A program made the translations under genes and the position numbers. From Hansfordia pulvinata (Eukaryota > Ascomycota > Sordariomycetes > Xylariales), in NCBI GenBank assembly GCA_006538405.1, contig BJKQ01000012.1:1399001-1463000 (forward strand): a stretch of 64,000 nt of DNA, given 5' to 3'. This document shows positions 23,489 through 37,612 of this stretch, piece by piece (position 1 is the stretch's first letter; each line of letters starts with the position of its first letter). Below the pieces are notes generated by a model. The model saw nothing but the letters and a program-made list of their open reading frames with translations, did no database searches and was not told the origin of the DNA.

Positions 23489-25831
23489 GGTTGCGGCTGG
23501 GACTTGGTGGGTTCCGTCGAGCTCAGCAGGTCGCCTCGAGGCCGATCAGCGAAGGACTGCTTTGATGGGCAGGCTCGAGCGCTTGGCGGTAGAGTCGGGC
23601 ACAGGAGGGGTGAACACTGGACTCGGGGTGGGAGCGGGCGGAGGTGGCAGTCTTAACCGAATCGCGGCGCGGCGGACGCGACGCCACAGAGACAAGACAC
23701 GGGCTGAAGACTTGCAGCGCAGGCTTGTCTCGGGCACGTCTCGCCAGAGTCTGGGCCGCCGCTGACGGGCGGGGCCGGGCTGAGGGGCCACATGGGCGAG
23801 GGCATCTTGGGCAACGCCCGGGAGAGGGCGGCGGGCGAGCAGAGGCGACAACGAGAAAGGCAGCCTTCTGCTGGCGGTGGGCCGGCCGTGGCGGCAAACA
23901 AGAACACCCCGGTGGCCAGCAGCGCTGGCTTCGCTCCTGGGCAGGTCGAACGTACGGTACGATAGGTACACGAGTAAGGTAGAGGCAGGCGACGACGACG
24001 ATTGCCTCCACGCACCTCCATGCCCGCACGGTACGTGATGCTCATAAGGTTGCGGGCGAGGGAGAGGCGAGGCTTGGGTCAGCGGCGGTGGGCCGCCGAC
24101 GCGCTCGGGGTCCACAGGGCCCGTCCAATGTGGAAGGTGAGCCATCCCACGGTAGGTACCTAGGCACCAAGCCGGACTGGAAAATGGGGCGCGGGGCCGT
24201 ACTCGCAACCTTAGGTATCTAAGATACATGTACCTTAGGTAAATGAGGTGTAGGTGGTAGGCCGCCAGGCATTGGACGCCGTGTCGCCTCTCTGAACATC
24301 CATTGAAGCAGCAGCCCCTACGACCGACACCACTACATCCAATGCCCACAGCGTCGCCACCCGAGAATCAAGCATCCGGCTCCTCGGGGCCATGGGCTTA
24401 CTTGCGCCTGACCGGTACCTGCCGAGTTTTTCCTCGGCGTATCACAGGGTCTACTCGTACATGCGCTGCCCTGCGGCTCTAGCCTAAGGAGCACGGCGAC
24501 AACCAAAGGCTTTTTGACCCGTCCGATGCCTCGTAACGGCTGTCTCGAGACCGAAACCCCCCTTTTCAGACGTGTTCTACGGGCGTTCGAGAACCTAGAC
24601 TATGGCTAGCGTCCAACTTATCCAAAGACTGGAGCAGAATCCAATTCTCGAGACTATTATGAACATGGGATTGCCCAGCAACAGCGTGTACGACTGGGCG
24701 CTTGCTTGCATATTATCACCCAGCTGCATCAGAAAGAGAGGAGAAAGGGAGCGAGAGAGAGACAAAGGCCCAGTGGTTTGGAATATGGAACAGAGCTGGA
24801 ATCATTTTCAACCAGAGAAAGAAAATAGCCCCACGATCTTGCACCAGAGGAATCAGTGGCAAGGCGCGGCCGCCGTAGGAATCCTTCGTTCGAGGTTCGG
24901 CTTTTACCCCCTGGTATACCCTTTGGCCTGATTGTAGCCAGGCTGATCATCGCCTCTCACAAACATAGACGACGCCGCTCCGGCGGCGACGTGGCTCAAG
25001 CCGCGTCGGGATGGCCCCAACTTGCATGCATGTCTTGTATTGAGCGGGCGAGTTCCGAGCGCAAAAGACATCCCGGTTCTCTTCCCAGCTGATGCCTGGA
25101 TCTGGCCGAGGCTTCAAACGGCAGCATCTACATCAACGACTCGCAGTGATGCGGGCCCATCTCGAATCACACGCGTTAGGTAGCCTCTGGCCTTTCACCG
25201 CGACACACGGGCTCTTGCCGGGCTGACCAAGGCTCTTGGGGCGTAGCCAGGTCTCCATTACCGCCTGCCTGCTTACCTATGGATTACAACGCCCAAGCGA
25301 GAGCTACCCTGTATGTCCAACCCCACGCTCGGCATCAAGGCCGGCGACTGCCGGGGCCAGTGCCGGGTACTGGACCGGTGAGAAAGACCCGGTAGGCTGA
25401 CCCGGTGTTGGTCGTGAAAGTCTCGGTTTTATCATGCCGCAGACCCAGTCGGGATGTCAGATCAGATCTTACCGCCGAGCCGTAGCCGGCGCAAGGTCGC
25501 GGTGGGTTCAGAATCCTTTGGTAGCGTTCCCCGGCCGAACATCACCGTACTGTACGGGGATGGCCTTCGTAAGCAGTGCTGGTTCTTGGAAGCACCGAAG
25601 AGCCTTCGTGGAGGTTCATATGCGGGACCGCCGACCCCAGATGTTACCGGATTCAACCATACGCCTCGCTTGTGTCTTTTTATCGGATGGGCCCCAGAGG
25701 ACTGGGCACGAGCAACAGAGCCCTGCCGGTAGTTAGGCAGGCGTGGCAGGCGTGGCAAGCTACGGCGCATCCGCGACCCGCAGCCGCGTGGGGTGGCCAA
25801 AACCAACAACCCGACTTGATGGATTGCCAGG
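23489..25831. other. Spacer upstream of lipoxygenase
   Basis: 2.3 kb between the lipoxygenase start and the MED18 stop (both minus). It contains palindromic AGGTACCT/CCTTAGGT-type words at 24150-24241. Long frames here on both strands lack motifs and look like GC-driven chance. Confidence 0.55.
24150..24241. repeat. Cluster of AGGTACCTA / CCTTAGGTA words
   Basis: Several overlapping near-palindromic copies (GTAGGTACCTAGG, ACCTTAGGTATC, TACCTTAGGTA) within about 90 bases. Similar words recur at about 318-350 and 63266-63315. Confidence 0.6.
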
Positions 25832-26701
25832 CTACGCGGCGAGCCGGCCGGCGACCATGGGGGGTGGCGCAATCCGCGTATCGAAGACCCGTCGGTCCAG
25901 AGGCTTGAACTCGAAGAGTTTGTCCAGCTCCGCCTTGATGGCCATCAGCTCTTCGTGAGCCTTGTGCAACTTGTCGGGCTGGTTGTCCTCGGCTACATTG
26001 AGCTTGATTTGCAACGTCCACTTCTGGGCCGAGTCCACGGGACGCAAGTCATTCCAAGCAGGCATGACGGCGACAGGCTTGCCTGGCGAGTCCGGGAGAT
26101 GGTAATACCTCGTGAACACAAACTCGATGTTGGTCTTGACAAACGAGTACGACTCTTGTATCATCTCGTTCTTGTACCTGGAGACCGGCAGTCAGCAACG
26201 GTGAATCCCCGGGAGGCGAGGGACAGCTGAGCGTAGGGGGGAGGGGGAGATTCCGACCACTTACTTGTGGTTGTTGTCCGACATGGTAGCGGCGAGGTTC
26301 TTCTGGTCCGGGATATCAAGCTTCTTCCGCTGGGTGATGGGGGTGTCCCGCAGGGGGTCGGGGACATCCGCCCATCTCAGGGTGCCGGCCGCCGCATTGA
26401 AGTCGGCGGGGGAGGCTTTGCCAAAGTCTGACTCGGGATGGACCTCGTAAGCCAGCTGCAGGACGTAGGAGGAGCGGCCAAGCTGCTTGCTGAGCTCCTG
26501 CCAGAGTGCCAGAGAGCGCTGCGAAGCCGGGTCGCGATAGTGCCTCAGGTTGGGCAAGCCCCGCGGGTGGGGGTCGCCAGCGAAGAAGAGGACGCGATGG
26601 TAGGTCTTGCGGGCGGACATCCAGGTGTAGCCCTGGAGCACGGCGCAGGCCATCTGGAAGTCATCGCCCTTGACCAGGGCTGTGAGAAATAACTCGTGCA
26701 T
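25832..26701 (-). CDS. MED18: Mediator complex subunit 18
   Basis: Two exons, 26701-26265 and 26177-25832 (donor GTAAGT), encode 260 aa. It is a head-module subunit of Mediator, pairing with MED20 in RNA polymerase II initiation. Seen: the family opening MHELFLTALV, CAVLQGYTWM, HRVLFFAGDPHPRGLP and, late in exon 1, TLRWADVPDP; after the junction NHKYKNEMIQESYSFV and then FEFKPLDRRVFDTRI. The split Lys codon at the junction keeps the domain continuous. Length is typical for filamentous fungi. The overall divergence of MED18 makes this a motif-based rather than residue-based call. Confidence 0.85.
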
Positions 26702-28971
26702 GGCCGGGAGGCGCGGGCAAAGCCGTGCAAGGTCTGCTGCGGTGAGAGGGGGCGGCGGTAGTTGCTGATAGGATGCTGATGCCGGCGGCGGGTGACAGGG
26801 TAGTGCTGATGTTGCTGGCGCGTGGAAAGGTGTTGGCCGGCGATGGCAACGAGGTGAACGACGATGGTGGCGGGGTGGCCACAGCGAGGGTAGGGCGCTG
26901 CCAAGAGCAAATTAGCCCCCCAGCATTCGGGGAGTGGACCGCGGACCCGAGGCGTCCGAAGCAAGAAGGCACAAAGTTGCCTTGGAGGCGAACTCGAAGA
27001 TGTGCAGAGCGAGACCCACGAGGTGGATGTGAAGCGGCGACGAGACAGACGATGTTGGCAAATGGGGGAGACCGGGTTGGGAGCCAGACGATTGGACAGC
27101 GTTTGTTGGCGGTACGAGCGCAAGGACGGTGCAAGCGTGGGAACTGAGGTCGTAGTGCCTGAATGCATTCGGGCTGGATGGATGGATGTATCCCGCACGT
27201 CTTGGTTGTGGCGGCCAGTACCAGACATGTAGGAGTGCAAGGACGGGAGTCTCGGCCGTGCTACGAGTACCTCGAGTTAAGTAATCTCATACGAGTACCT
27301 CCGGAAGCTCGTATCCGGCTCGTAGGTACGCGGTGCCTCCCAGCCCGAAGCGTGCCAATCCCCAGTCCATTCACATAGTTCGACGACGTTCATGAATCCA
27401 CTCCTGGCCTTCCCGGATTGTTTCCAAAGGTATCCTATTTCCCGAATAGGACATGCCTTGAAAGAAAGTCCTTGTGATAACATTAAACCCCTTTTGTTTT
27501 TCTATACCACACACAGAGGCCGAATACCTAGACACTGCACGTATCCGTATGCGACATCTCCTCGCACAGCTCTCCAAATACAAATTCCCCAGGTTTTCAG
27601 GTGTTTCGCCTCGCCAAAGTCCAATGCTCGCGAAGGATTTTCCGCGTGGCGGCAAGTCCCGAGTCCCCGCCTACGTGTCATTAAAGTCTTGCTGCCGCGA
27701 TCATGACAGGCAAGTCTGATCAATATCAGTCGAGTATGCCTTTGACAGATGGAGTGAGCACGCGTCGTGGGAGTATGCGACCAAATGTGAAGCCTGGCTA
27801 CAGTGATGGAGAGACGGCTGTCCAACTCGGGCGCGATCGCAGGTCGGTCTCTGCCTGGATTCTTCCTTCCCCGGTTCGATCCTCGAGAGCGGCAGCCAGC
27901 GACAGACAACCATGGGTCCTTCGCCGGCCCCTGCTGTGTGGAATCCTTCTCACGACGTGGGCGCACTGGCCCGTCTAATCAGGTCAGTCGGCGCCGGCGT
28001 TGTGCGCTCTTCCGTGGCGACTTGGCATCCCGAGTCCGGCCTAAAATAAACTGCAGGCCATCGAGACTATCACTGAGGCGGTGGTGGCAGCTCGGAACTT
28101 TTCTTTTTTTTCTTCTTCTTTCTTTCCACTAGTCACTGACCTGACCTGACCTGACCTATGCCCAGCTTAGACAGTCGCCGCGTGGTGCCCGTGACTCGAG
28201 TGCCCTTTTGCCACCGAGGTCGCCTCTTGGGCGGACTTTTCCTTTTCGGATCTTGTCGTTTGCGGGCACAAGGGCGAGACCCAGTCGCCTTCCTTCGATT
28301 GCTACCTTGGCCATTGGCATTGTTTGGGACTTGGCCTGGCTCAGCTGTTGCCTCGCCAAAGGTCAGCCCACGCGCGCCCTCTTTGCGCGGGGGGCGCGCG
28401 CGCGCGCGCGGGGTCTGGCCCGGAAGGATCTGGCCTGTTCGCCTTGAGCAGGCATTGCGTTGGCGACGGCTGCGGCGGCGGCGGCGGCGGCGGCGAGTGC
28501 GGTTGCGGTTGCGTGGGAGCCGCTGTGTTGTTTCGGCACAGAGTTGACGACTGGGACCAGAGAAATCCCCCCATTCCGACATGCCAACGCCGGCCCCCCA
28601 CTCATCCCACCCAGCTGTGGTCTCACAAGCCGGGAAGCGGGCGAGGGACAAGAACCCATTCACAAAAGTCGGTTCCACGTATCCGATTCGATTCCCTGGG
28701 AGACTCGAAGAGGTCAACAAGGGCTCGTCGAAGAGGATGGTGCTCAGCATGCCAGTGAGTGTGTTCGTGACTGGGCATGACTACTGGGCGCACATGCTTA
28801 CACGCGCACAGCTCTATGGTGTGATGTGGGGCTCTATTGATGTTTTTGCCCTGTTCACGTGCCGTGGAACACCGTAACATATACTTATAATTTACACACT
28901 TGAACCTGATGGCAGCAGCAGCGGCGGCGGCCAACCAGCCGGGAGGCCGGCCGGCTCCCTCCCCAGCAACA
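26702..28971. other. Spacer: MED18 5' side, FAD oxidase 3' side
   Basis: 2.3 kb. It contains a short TGACC tandem repeat (about 28134-28157) and a GCGC-rich stretch near 28388-28410. A 205-codon Arg-rich frame (28133-28750, minus) is not convincing. Confidence 0.5.
28134..28157. repeat. (TGACC)n short tandem repeat
   Basis: About four to five TGACC units in direct repeat in the spacer downstream of the FAD oxidase. Confidence 0.85.
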
Positions 28972-31057
<2,086 letters not shown>

Positions 31058-31785
31058 GATGGTTGGCCCGTCGCTTTTTCTAATGGGTGAGGGGGCCGAG
31101 AGAGAGTGTGGCGGGCACCTCCAGACAGACGTAGAGGCACAGGCAGGGGCGTGTGCTCCTAACCGTCCGCAAGGGACAGACAGACTCGGGAGGCGGGGGG
31201 AGGGGAGAGGGCTTATCGGGGAGGGCGGGTGCGCAACGGCGACATGGGCCGGGGGGGGGTTGCTTCCTTGCTTGCTTGCTTGTTCGGCCACCTGATTCTG
31301 ATTCGAGACGCTGATCGTTGGTGCGTCCGTCTGTGTTCTTCGGCGGCGATGTCGGCTTGGTGGGACGGTTCGATCGAGACGGAGAGGCCACACGCACCGC
31401 ACGACGACGGAGCCCGGGAAACCAACTTGTCGAAACGAGCACCCGGTGCGGGCGGCGGGATGGGATGGAGGCTTGCTTTTGAGGCGAGCAGCCAGCTTTG
31501 CTTGCAAGACCACCACCCACGAGTATCCGCGACCTCGTGGGCGTGAGCGGGTGCGGGTGCGGGTGCCCCCCAGCAGACGACGCTATTCACGAGATGGGCA
31601 TCACGAACCGACAAGCTGCAAAAAGTCCCTGTACGCCGCAATTTCCCCATCCCCATCTCCATTCCCCTCCTCCTATTTTTCTCCTGGAGGGGCCATGCGG
31701 GCGACGACGCGCAGGCAGGCCTGTCTGGAACGGACGGAGGCGGCTGCAGATTAGACCAGACCAGGCCGGGACGGACAGGACGCGC

Positions 31786-31815
31786 GACTCGACTCGACTC
31801 GACTCGACTCGACTC
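31786..31815. repeat. (GACTC)6 tandem repeat
   Basis: Six perfect pentamer units in the divergent spacer. Confidence 0.95.
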
Positions 31816-32074
31816 GACCCGTCGTCGTGGGGCCCCTGCCGGCCTCGACGCGTGCTGATCTGGGGGGCCAGCAGACCGACTGACTGACTGACCAAGATGT
31901 TGTTACATACGAGTGCTCGCTCGTACGCGGGCTGGATACCGGGAGTCCATGGGCAGCTGGGCCCGGTCACGTTCCGGGAGGGGGGGGGCACTGTTGTGCG
32001 GGATGGGATATGCAGAGAAATCCTGCGAGTGCGCCTCGGCCCGGACAGCGGCTACGAGTATGGCACCACCGACG

Positions 32075-32098
32075 GAGAGAGAGAGAGAGAGAGAGAGA
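32075..32098. repeat. (GA)n microsatellite
   Basis: GA dinucleotide tract in the divergent spacer; a GTG-rich tract follows at about 32125-32144. Confidence 0.9.
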
Positions 32099-32253
32099 AA
32101 AGAGCGTGTATCGCACGGGTGATTGTGGTGGTGGTGGTGGTGGTGACGACGATAATAGGGACCTCCCCCATCCGGGAATGGTGGCCGATGCTGGGCCAAG
32201 GCTCCCCCCTTTTTCGGGGTCCAAGGGCCGGCCGCATCGGTCCCTCTCCTACC

Positions 32254-34259
32254 ACGAGTACTCGTACTGCCTTCTGCCATGCGATGATCCCCAGGGGCCC
32301 GTCGCCGAGTGTGACTGCAACCACGAGAGCGGAAGGCGAATGGCCACGATGGAGAAGGATGCACGCAGGGTGCGAGAGCATCATCTGCATCTACATTGGT
32401 ACTCTCGCGTGGCGCGTACAAGCCTTGCTCGGACGTAGGAGATGCGAGTGCCCTGTTCAGCTGCATCGATGCTACTGTCCATCTATCTGTCTGCCTGTTG
32501 CATTGTGTTGCCGGTGGGGTGGCCGGCCACCTGCCGGGTGCGAGTGGCTACAGGTTGGCGTGGCATCATGCTATTCTGGCCGGCGGCTGCACATGGGCGA
32601 GTGTCGATCGCGGTCACGATGGCCTGGGGCGGTGATCCATTTCAAGTAACTGACCGACCGGGTCACATGCATGTCGGCAGTATGAGTACTCGTAGATTAG
32701 AGAGCGCGGTGTTGTGAGCAGAAGCGTTTCCGTGACCGACCCGACTTGGAGTAAGAGATAGAGCAGAACCCCGCGGTAGACGAGAGAGGGGAAGAAGAAG
32801 AAGTCTCCATCCATCTGCCTGCCTCTTACGGAGCAGAGAGGCAATGATCGACCAGCACGATACCGCACGGGGACCATTATTATTATTACGGCCTACTCGT
32901 CTCGTATGTATGGCTCGCCTAAGAACAAGACAATAGCTGAGGTGTTTATGAGAGGGCTTCTTGCTTTTCTTCCTCGTCCTCTTGATGAATCCGCGAGTCC
33001 TCGTCCGGAGTATGCGCGTTTTTTTTTTTTACAGGCATCCCTCTTCATCTCTCACCAAGGGGGATCGCTGTGCGAGCACTCATACTCGCAGGAGCCATCA
33101 TCCCAGCCTCTGGACAGGCATGGATGGATGGATGGGCTCGGTGATGAGCTGACGGGAAGCGACCTGTCAAGCGGAAGCCCCCCTCCCTCCCACCCCAAAG
33201 ACCACACCCCTGCAACGGGGGCCCTGACGAGGCCGCTTCGCTTGGACGCCGACTCGACGAAAAGAAGAAGAAGGAAAATAGACACTCTGTTAGGCTGGAC
33301 AACGAGCAACGCTCAAGATGGACAGACATCCACGGCTGTGGCTGCGAAGAAAGACCACGAGCACTCGTATGGATACTCGTAATAAACAGGGTCCAGGACC
33401 AGGTCCAGGTCCAGGATCCACGGGGAACCAGGGCGAGGACAGACAGACGGCCCGTAACAATAAAAAGAAAAGAAAAGAAGGGGAAAAAAACAACCCCCCA
33501 CTCGCCAACGTGGGTGACGATCGGTAGCGCGCCCCGCGCCTTGCCCCTCCACCCGCCCACACCACACACCCCGGTGACCCCGTCGGCCGTCACGCCCGTC
33601 CAGTGGACGATATTCCCCGTAGGGCAGGTTCCAACCGTCGGCCGGCCCTGGCCAATCACCGCCCCGCCCAGCCCTGCCGCGCTCGAGGCCGCTGGTGATC
33701 GCACTCGAACCGCAGAGCGCCCTCGGCCTATGATGAGGCTCACCCGTCGTCGACGAGAGAGGGAGAGAGAGAGAGAGATGAGATGGGGTCGTCACGCCCA
33801 CCCGGAGTATGGCAGCCGCCGTTGAGGAGCAGAAGCGCGCCCCGGTTGCGGCCCTGACTGACCACGGCGGCGGAAGAGTGCGCCAGTCCCCAGGCCAGCT
33901 GTACGACTCATCACATTTCGTCGAGCTCGTGTTGTTGCTGTGGTGGCCTTGCTGGGGGAAAAGTCTGCTCTTGGGCCACAGCAACAGCAACAGAGCAAAA
34001 GAAAAGTGCGACTCCACACAGCCGGCGTCTACGAGTGAGTACTCGTCCGGCCACGGAGACGAAGAGGGCAGGGACAGCACGAGTACGAGTACTCGTAGCA
34101 ATAGAGTCGAAACGCAGGACGTCCAAGGCGGGCCCTTCGCGGTCCTTGGCTGTGCGAGTCTGCGTATCTGTACTCGTATGCGCACTCGCAGTGCCCTGTT
34201 CGAGTATAGTCCCCGGCGAGGATCGTGGCGTATCGTAGCGCACGAGTGAGAGTACTCGT
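32254..34259. promoter_or_regulatory. Cluster of five GAGTACTCGT palindromes
   Basis: Exact GAGTACTCGT at 32256-32265, 32684-32693, 34037-34046, 34087-34096 and 34250-34259. Two of these (32254-32265 and 34085-34096) are the full 12-base palindrome ACGAGTACTCGT. Half-sites and relaxed copies surround them (about 31908-31924, 33357-33382, 34170-34190, 34713). Only two other exact copies were found in the rest of the window by eye. Confidence 0.5.
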
Positions 34260-34612
34260 GCTCCTCGGCTGCGTCCGCCTTGGCAACTCGTGGTCTGCAC
34301 ATGCTTCCCTCTCTCTCTCTCTGTGTGTGTCCCTCTCTCACACACACTCTCTCTCTCTTTCCCCCTCTGCAGGACGAGCCGGGGTGCTCCACGAGCTTGA
34401 TAATCGCCTGGGCCAATGGGCCGCCGCGCCGCCCACGGTCCTGCCAGATTGGATCGGTGCCCAAGGCCCAGTCGGCCCTTGCCAGCCATCTACCGGAACC
34501 CACCGTCCCAGCCCGGAAGCATGGGTCGCTTGCTGACATGATACACGAGTGCTGGGCGGGCTTCCCTCCGGATCGGTCAAGCAAAGAAATAGAAATAGAA
34601 TGTGTTTGTGTC

Positions 34613-34616
<4 letters not shown>

Positions 34617-34647
<31 letters not shown>
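34617..34647. repeat. (GA)n microsatellite
   Basis: Uninterrupted GA tract in the divergent spacer; a second one lies at about 34921-34945. Confidence 0.9.
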
Positions 34648-34648
<1 letters not shown>

Positions 34649-34912
34649 GGAGGGGAAGAGCTTCCCACTATGAAACCCCCGCCATCACACACCACACACG
34701 CGTGGCCACCAGTACGAGTACAACAGCTTGGACAGGGCAGGCAGCCCTCCGTCTCCGACTGCACGTCCTCGGGTTGGAGATACCGAAAGACCTTCTCTGC
34801 TCTTGTTGTTGTGGTTCCCCGCGGCCACAGAGTGGGTTTTTATGGAAGAGGAGAGGGGTCCTCCTATTATATTAACGCCTCGCCTCCTATGATCGTTGAC
34901 CAGGCTTGACAT

Positions 34913-34944
<32 letters not shown>

Positions 34945-35187
34945 AAGAGAGGGAGGAATCAAGACAAGACGTTCGAGACGGTCTCTCACACACACACAAC
35001 CACCCATAATAGTCCCGGTCTTGGGCTGCCTGATATCCTGGACGGACTCTGCCACCCATCGCTCGCTGAAGGCCAGCCCAGTCTCGGTTCAACACTTACA
35101 TTACTTACACCCGCCACAGCCTGATATCATCGCTCCCTTCGTCCTCAAGAGAGTGAGACAGGACACGGCAGTCCCCCGCCGGTGGTC

Positions 35188-36995
35188 ATGGAGTCTCCTC
35201 TTCCTTTCGTTCCTCCTCCTCCTCTCCTGCTCCCTCGGCAACAGCAGCAGCAGCAGCAGTACGCAGACCCGTCGGCGGTGGTGGCGTCGTCGGTGTGGGC
35301 CATGTGGGCGGTGGCGAGCGTGTTCCTGGGGCTGCGGTGGTACTGCCGGACGGCGCGGGCGCGGGCGGTGTGGTGGGACGACTGGCTGCTGACGGCGGGG
35401 TGGGTGTTCCTGACGGCGGCGAGCGCGACCATCACGGAGCTGATGCGGCGCGGGTTCGGCACGACGCTGGCCTTCCACCCGGAGACGCACGTCCTGTCGA
35501 CCACGACCGACGTGCTCAACAAGTGCGCCCTGGGCCTGACCAAGACCTCCTTCGCCGTCACGCTGCTGCGCGTCGCCGGCGGCTGGCAGCGGCCCCTCAT
35601 CTGGGCCCTGCTGCTCTCCATGAACGCCCTGCTCGCCGCCAACGCCGTCACCACCTGGATGGCCGCCTGCGACCGCGTCGGCAAGGACCACTACCAGGCC
35701 GTCCTGCCCGGCGCCTGCTGGGGCGTCGTCGACTCGGTCATCATCGCCATGGTCTCCAGCAGTGAGTTTCCTTTCCTTTGGGCCGGGGGCTTTCTTTCTT
35801 GAACCGGTCACTATGTAGGTAGTTAACACAAACCCCTCAACAGGCTACTCGGCCATTGTCGACTTTATCCTGGCCTTCCTGCCCTGGAAGATCGTCATGA
35901 GCCTCAAGATGAACAAGCGCGAGAAGGTGGGCGTTGCCGTGGCCATGAGTCTCGGGTGTCTGTAAGTGTCCTGTCTCTTCCCTCTCATCTCCATGTCATC
36001 CTCCTTTGCTCTCTCTTCCCCCCTTTTCCTCCCGAGACAAGCCGGTAAAACAGGGGGCAGGATCGGGGAGGGAACGGGCGGTCTGTCATTGATCCATCTA
36101 CGTCACCAACCTTTGCTTCCAAGATTCTAACCTTTGTCTAGAGCGGGCCTCATTGGCATCATGAAGATTTACAAGATGACGACCATCCAGACGCAGGGTG
36201 ATATTCCTTGTATGACTTGCCCCCTCCCCCTTGCCAACTCAAACCTAACCGTCAAAAAACAACAGACCACCTCTCGCTCGTCTTCGTCTGGGGCCAGGCC
36301 GAGCCGAGCGCGACCATCGTGGCCTCGTCCATCCCCGTCCTGCGCGTCCTGTGCCGCGACATCCACCACTCGTCGCGCTACGGCCACTCGCGCACCCGCT
36401 CCTCGGGCGGCGAGTACCTCAAGTCCACCGACTACTACAAGCACAACTCGGCCCGGTGGACCAGCATGACGGGCCACAGCAAGAGCGGCAGCGTCGTCAC
36501 GGCGACGACGACGACGACGGCGGCGGCGGCGGGAGCTCGAGGGGAGTAGGAGGAGGAGGAGGAGGAGGAGGGGCACCCCTCAAGCCCGCCGTCCTCAGCC
36601 ACGTCCGCGCCAGCCACAGCGACCGCAGCCTGCTGCCCGGGCGCCGCAACGGCGGTGGCTCGGCCGTCCCGTCGTCGCGCCACAAGAACGACATTATGCT
36701 CACGCGCGAGATCCAGGTCGACGTCGAGTACGACCACGGCCAGCATCAGAGCCAACGCCGCCACCACCACGGCTCCTGCTACTACGACGACGGCTCGGGC
36801 AGCAGCTTCTCCTCCGACCCGGGCGACGCCCCTCACCACCACCACCACCAACAACACTACAGAAGACCCAGCATCAGCAGCAGCAGCAGCAGGCACTACC
36901 GCCACCCCAGCCAGGGCACCCTGACGCGCTTCGAGTCCTTCGAGATGGACACCGTCCCGCCCCCGTACCCGGCGTATTCGAGGCCGCGGCGGTGA
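35188..36995 (+). CDS. PTH11/rhodopsin-like 7-TM integral membrane protein; one frame break
   Basis: Exons 35188-35761, 35844-35961, 36142-36209 and 36266-36995, about 496 aa. Seen: a short Pro/Gln-rich N terminus and about seven hydrophobic helices (first VVASSVWAMWAVASVFLGLRW). The WWDDWLLTAGW motif after loop 1 and TKTSFAVTLLRVAGGW, then FILAFLPWKIVMSLKMNKREK and VFVWGQAEPSATIVASSIPVLR are features of the fungal rhodopsin-domain/PTH11-like family, putative surface receptors. No CFEM domain. The cytoplasmic tail (NDIMLTREIQVDVEYDHG, His- and Ser-rich) is in a different frame from the helices; the switch lies in the ACG/GCG/GGA repeats at about 36495-36545. Read literally, the protein stops at 36549. 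Ligand and role unknown. Confidence 0.8.
36547..36571. repeat. (GGA)n tract in 7-TM gene tail
   Basis: GGA trinucleotide run next to ACG and GCG runs; this is where the coding frame of the 7-TM gene changes. Confidence 0.85.
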
Positions 36996-37612
36996 CGGGG
37001 ATTCCCTCTTTCTTTCTTTTTCCGATCATCCCTCTCCAGACACACTCGACTGCTGTTGTCTTCGAAGCTTCACCCTTTCCCTTCGTTTCGTACATAGATT
37101 TCTCGTGGCTCGCAGCCCGGGCTGGCGACGATGGCGCCGGGCGCTTGTCAGGGGGGGGTTTTGTTAGGCATGGCCCCTTTTTCTTCTCATTTTTTTCTTT
37201 TCTTTAACCATGTACCACACTCGTTCGATACGAGGGACTCTTCCCTGGAGATTTTCCCGGTTGGTCCCCTGGATGTGTGACTCATTTTGCAGGAAAAATC
37301 GCGCGATACCCCCCTCCCAACGACTGTTTTGCCTTAGGGAAACAGAAACAGCCTCACACACTCTTTGAAAAGTAGCAGGACCCTACGAGAGAAAGCGGCT
37401 GTTGTACATAGCACAGAAGAGATGAATACATAAATGAACAAATAAATACAAATCAAGAAGAGTAGACCCTCCCCAAGCGCGGGTTTGTGGGGGAAAAAGA
37501 AAAGGAAAGAAAAGACATATAAACGAAAGGGGGCAGGAGAAACAAATCACACCTGCTCGGCCCCCTTTCCAAGGGACTCATCCCGTCTCGTATCGCGCGC
37601 TTGCGACCCCTC
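36996..37612. other. Convergent spacer 7-TM gene / regulator gene
   Basis: About 620 bases, T- and A-rich, UTR-like. No gene seen. Confidence 0.6.

Larger units (their letters stand above)
31058..35187. promoter_or_regulatory. 4.1-kb divergent intergenic region, FAD oxidase / 7-TM gene
   Basis: It separates two start codons that face away from each other. No frame here carries family motifs, including a 483-codon minus frame (33313-34764) that runs through repeats. It contains (GACTC)6, several GA tracts and a cluster of GAGTACTCGT palindromes (listed separately), so a regulatory role is more likely than coding. Confidence 0.5.

Noticed and set aside
27860..27900. tRNA-like GGTTCGATCC sequence
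   Set aside because: The flanking bases do not form a T stem and there is no cloverleaf around it.
28133..28750. 205-codon Arg-rich minus frame
   Set aside because: No ATG start at the frame beginning, extreme Arg/Pro bias from GC-rich repeats, and no motif.
33313..34764. 483-codon frame on the minus strand in the divergent spacer
   Set aside because: Composition is driven by GA/CT repeats and the palindrome cluster; no domain, signal or splice pattern supports it.
36546..36588. GTAGG...AAG intron to join the 7-TM helices to the tail
   Set aside because: The splice would leave the tail in the wrong frame, and the donor lies inside a GGA repeat.
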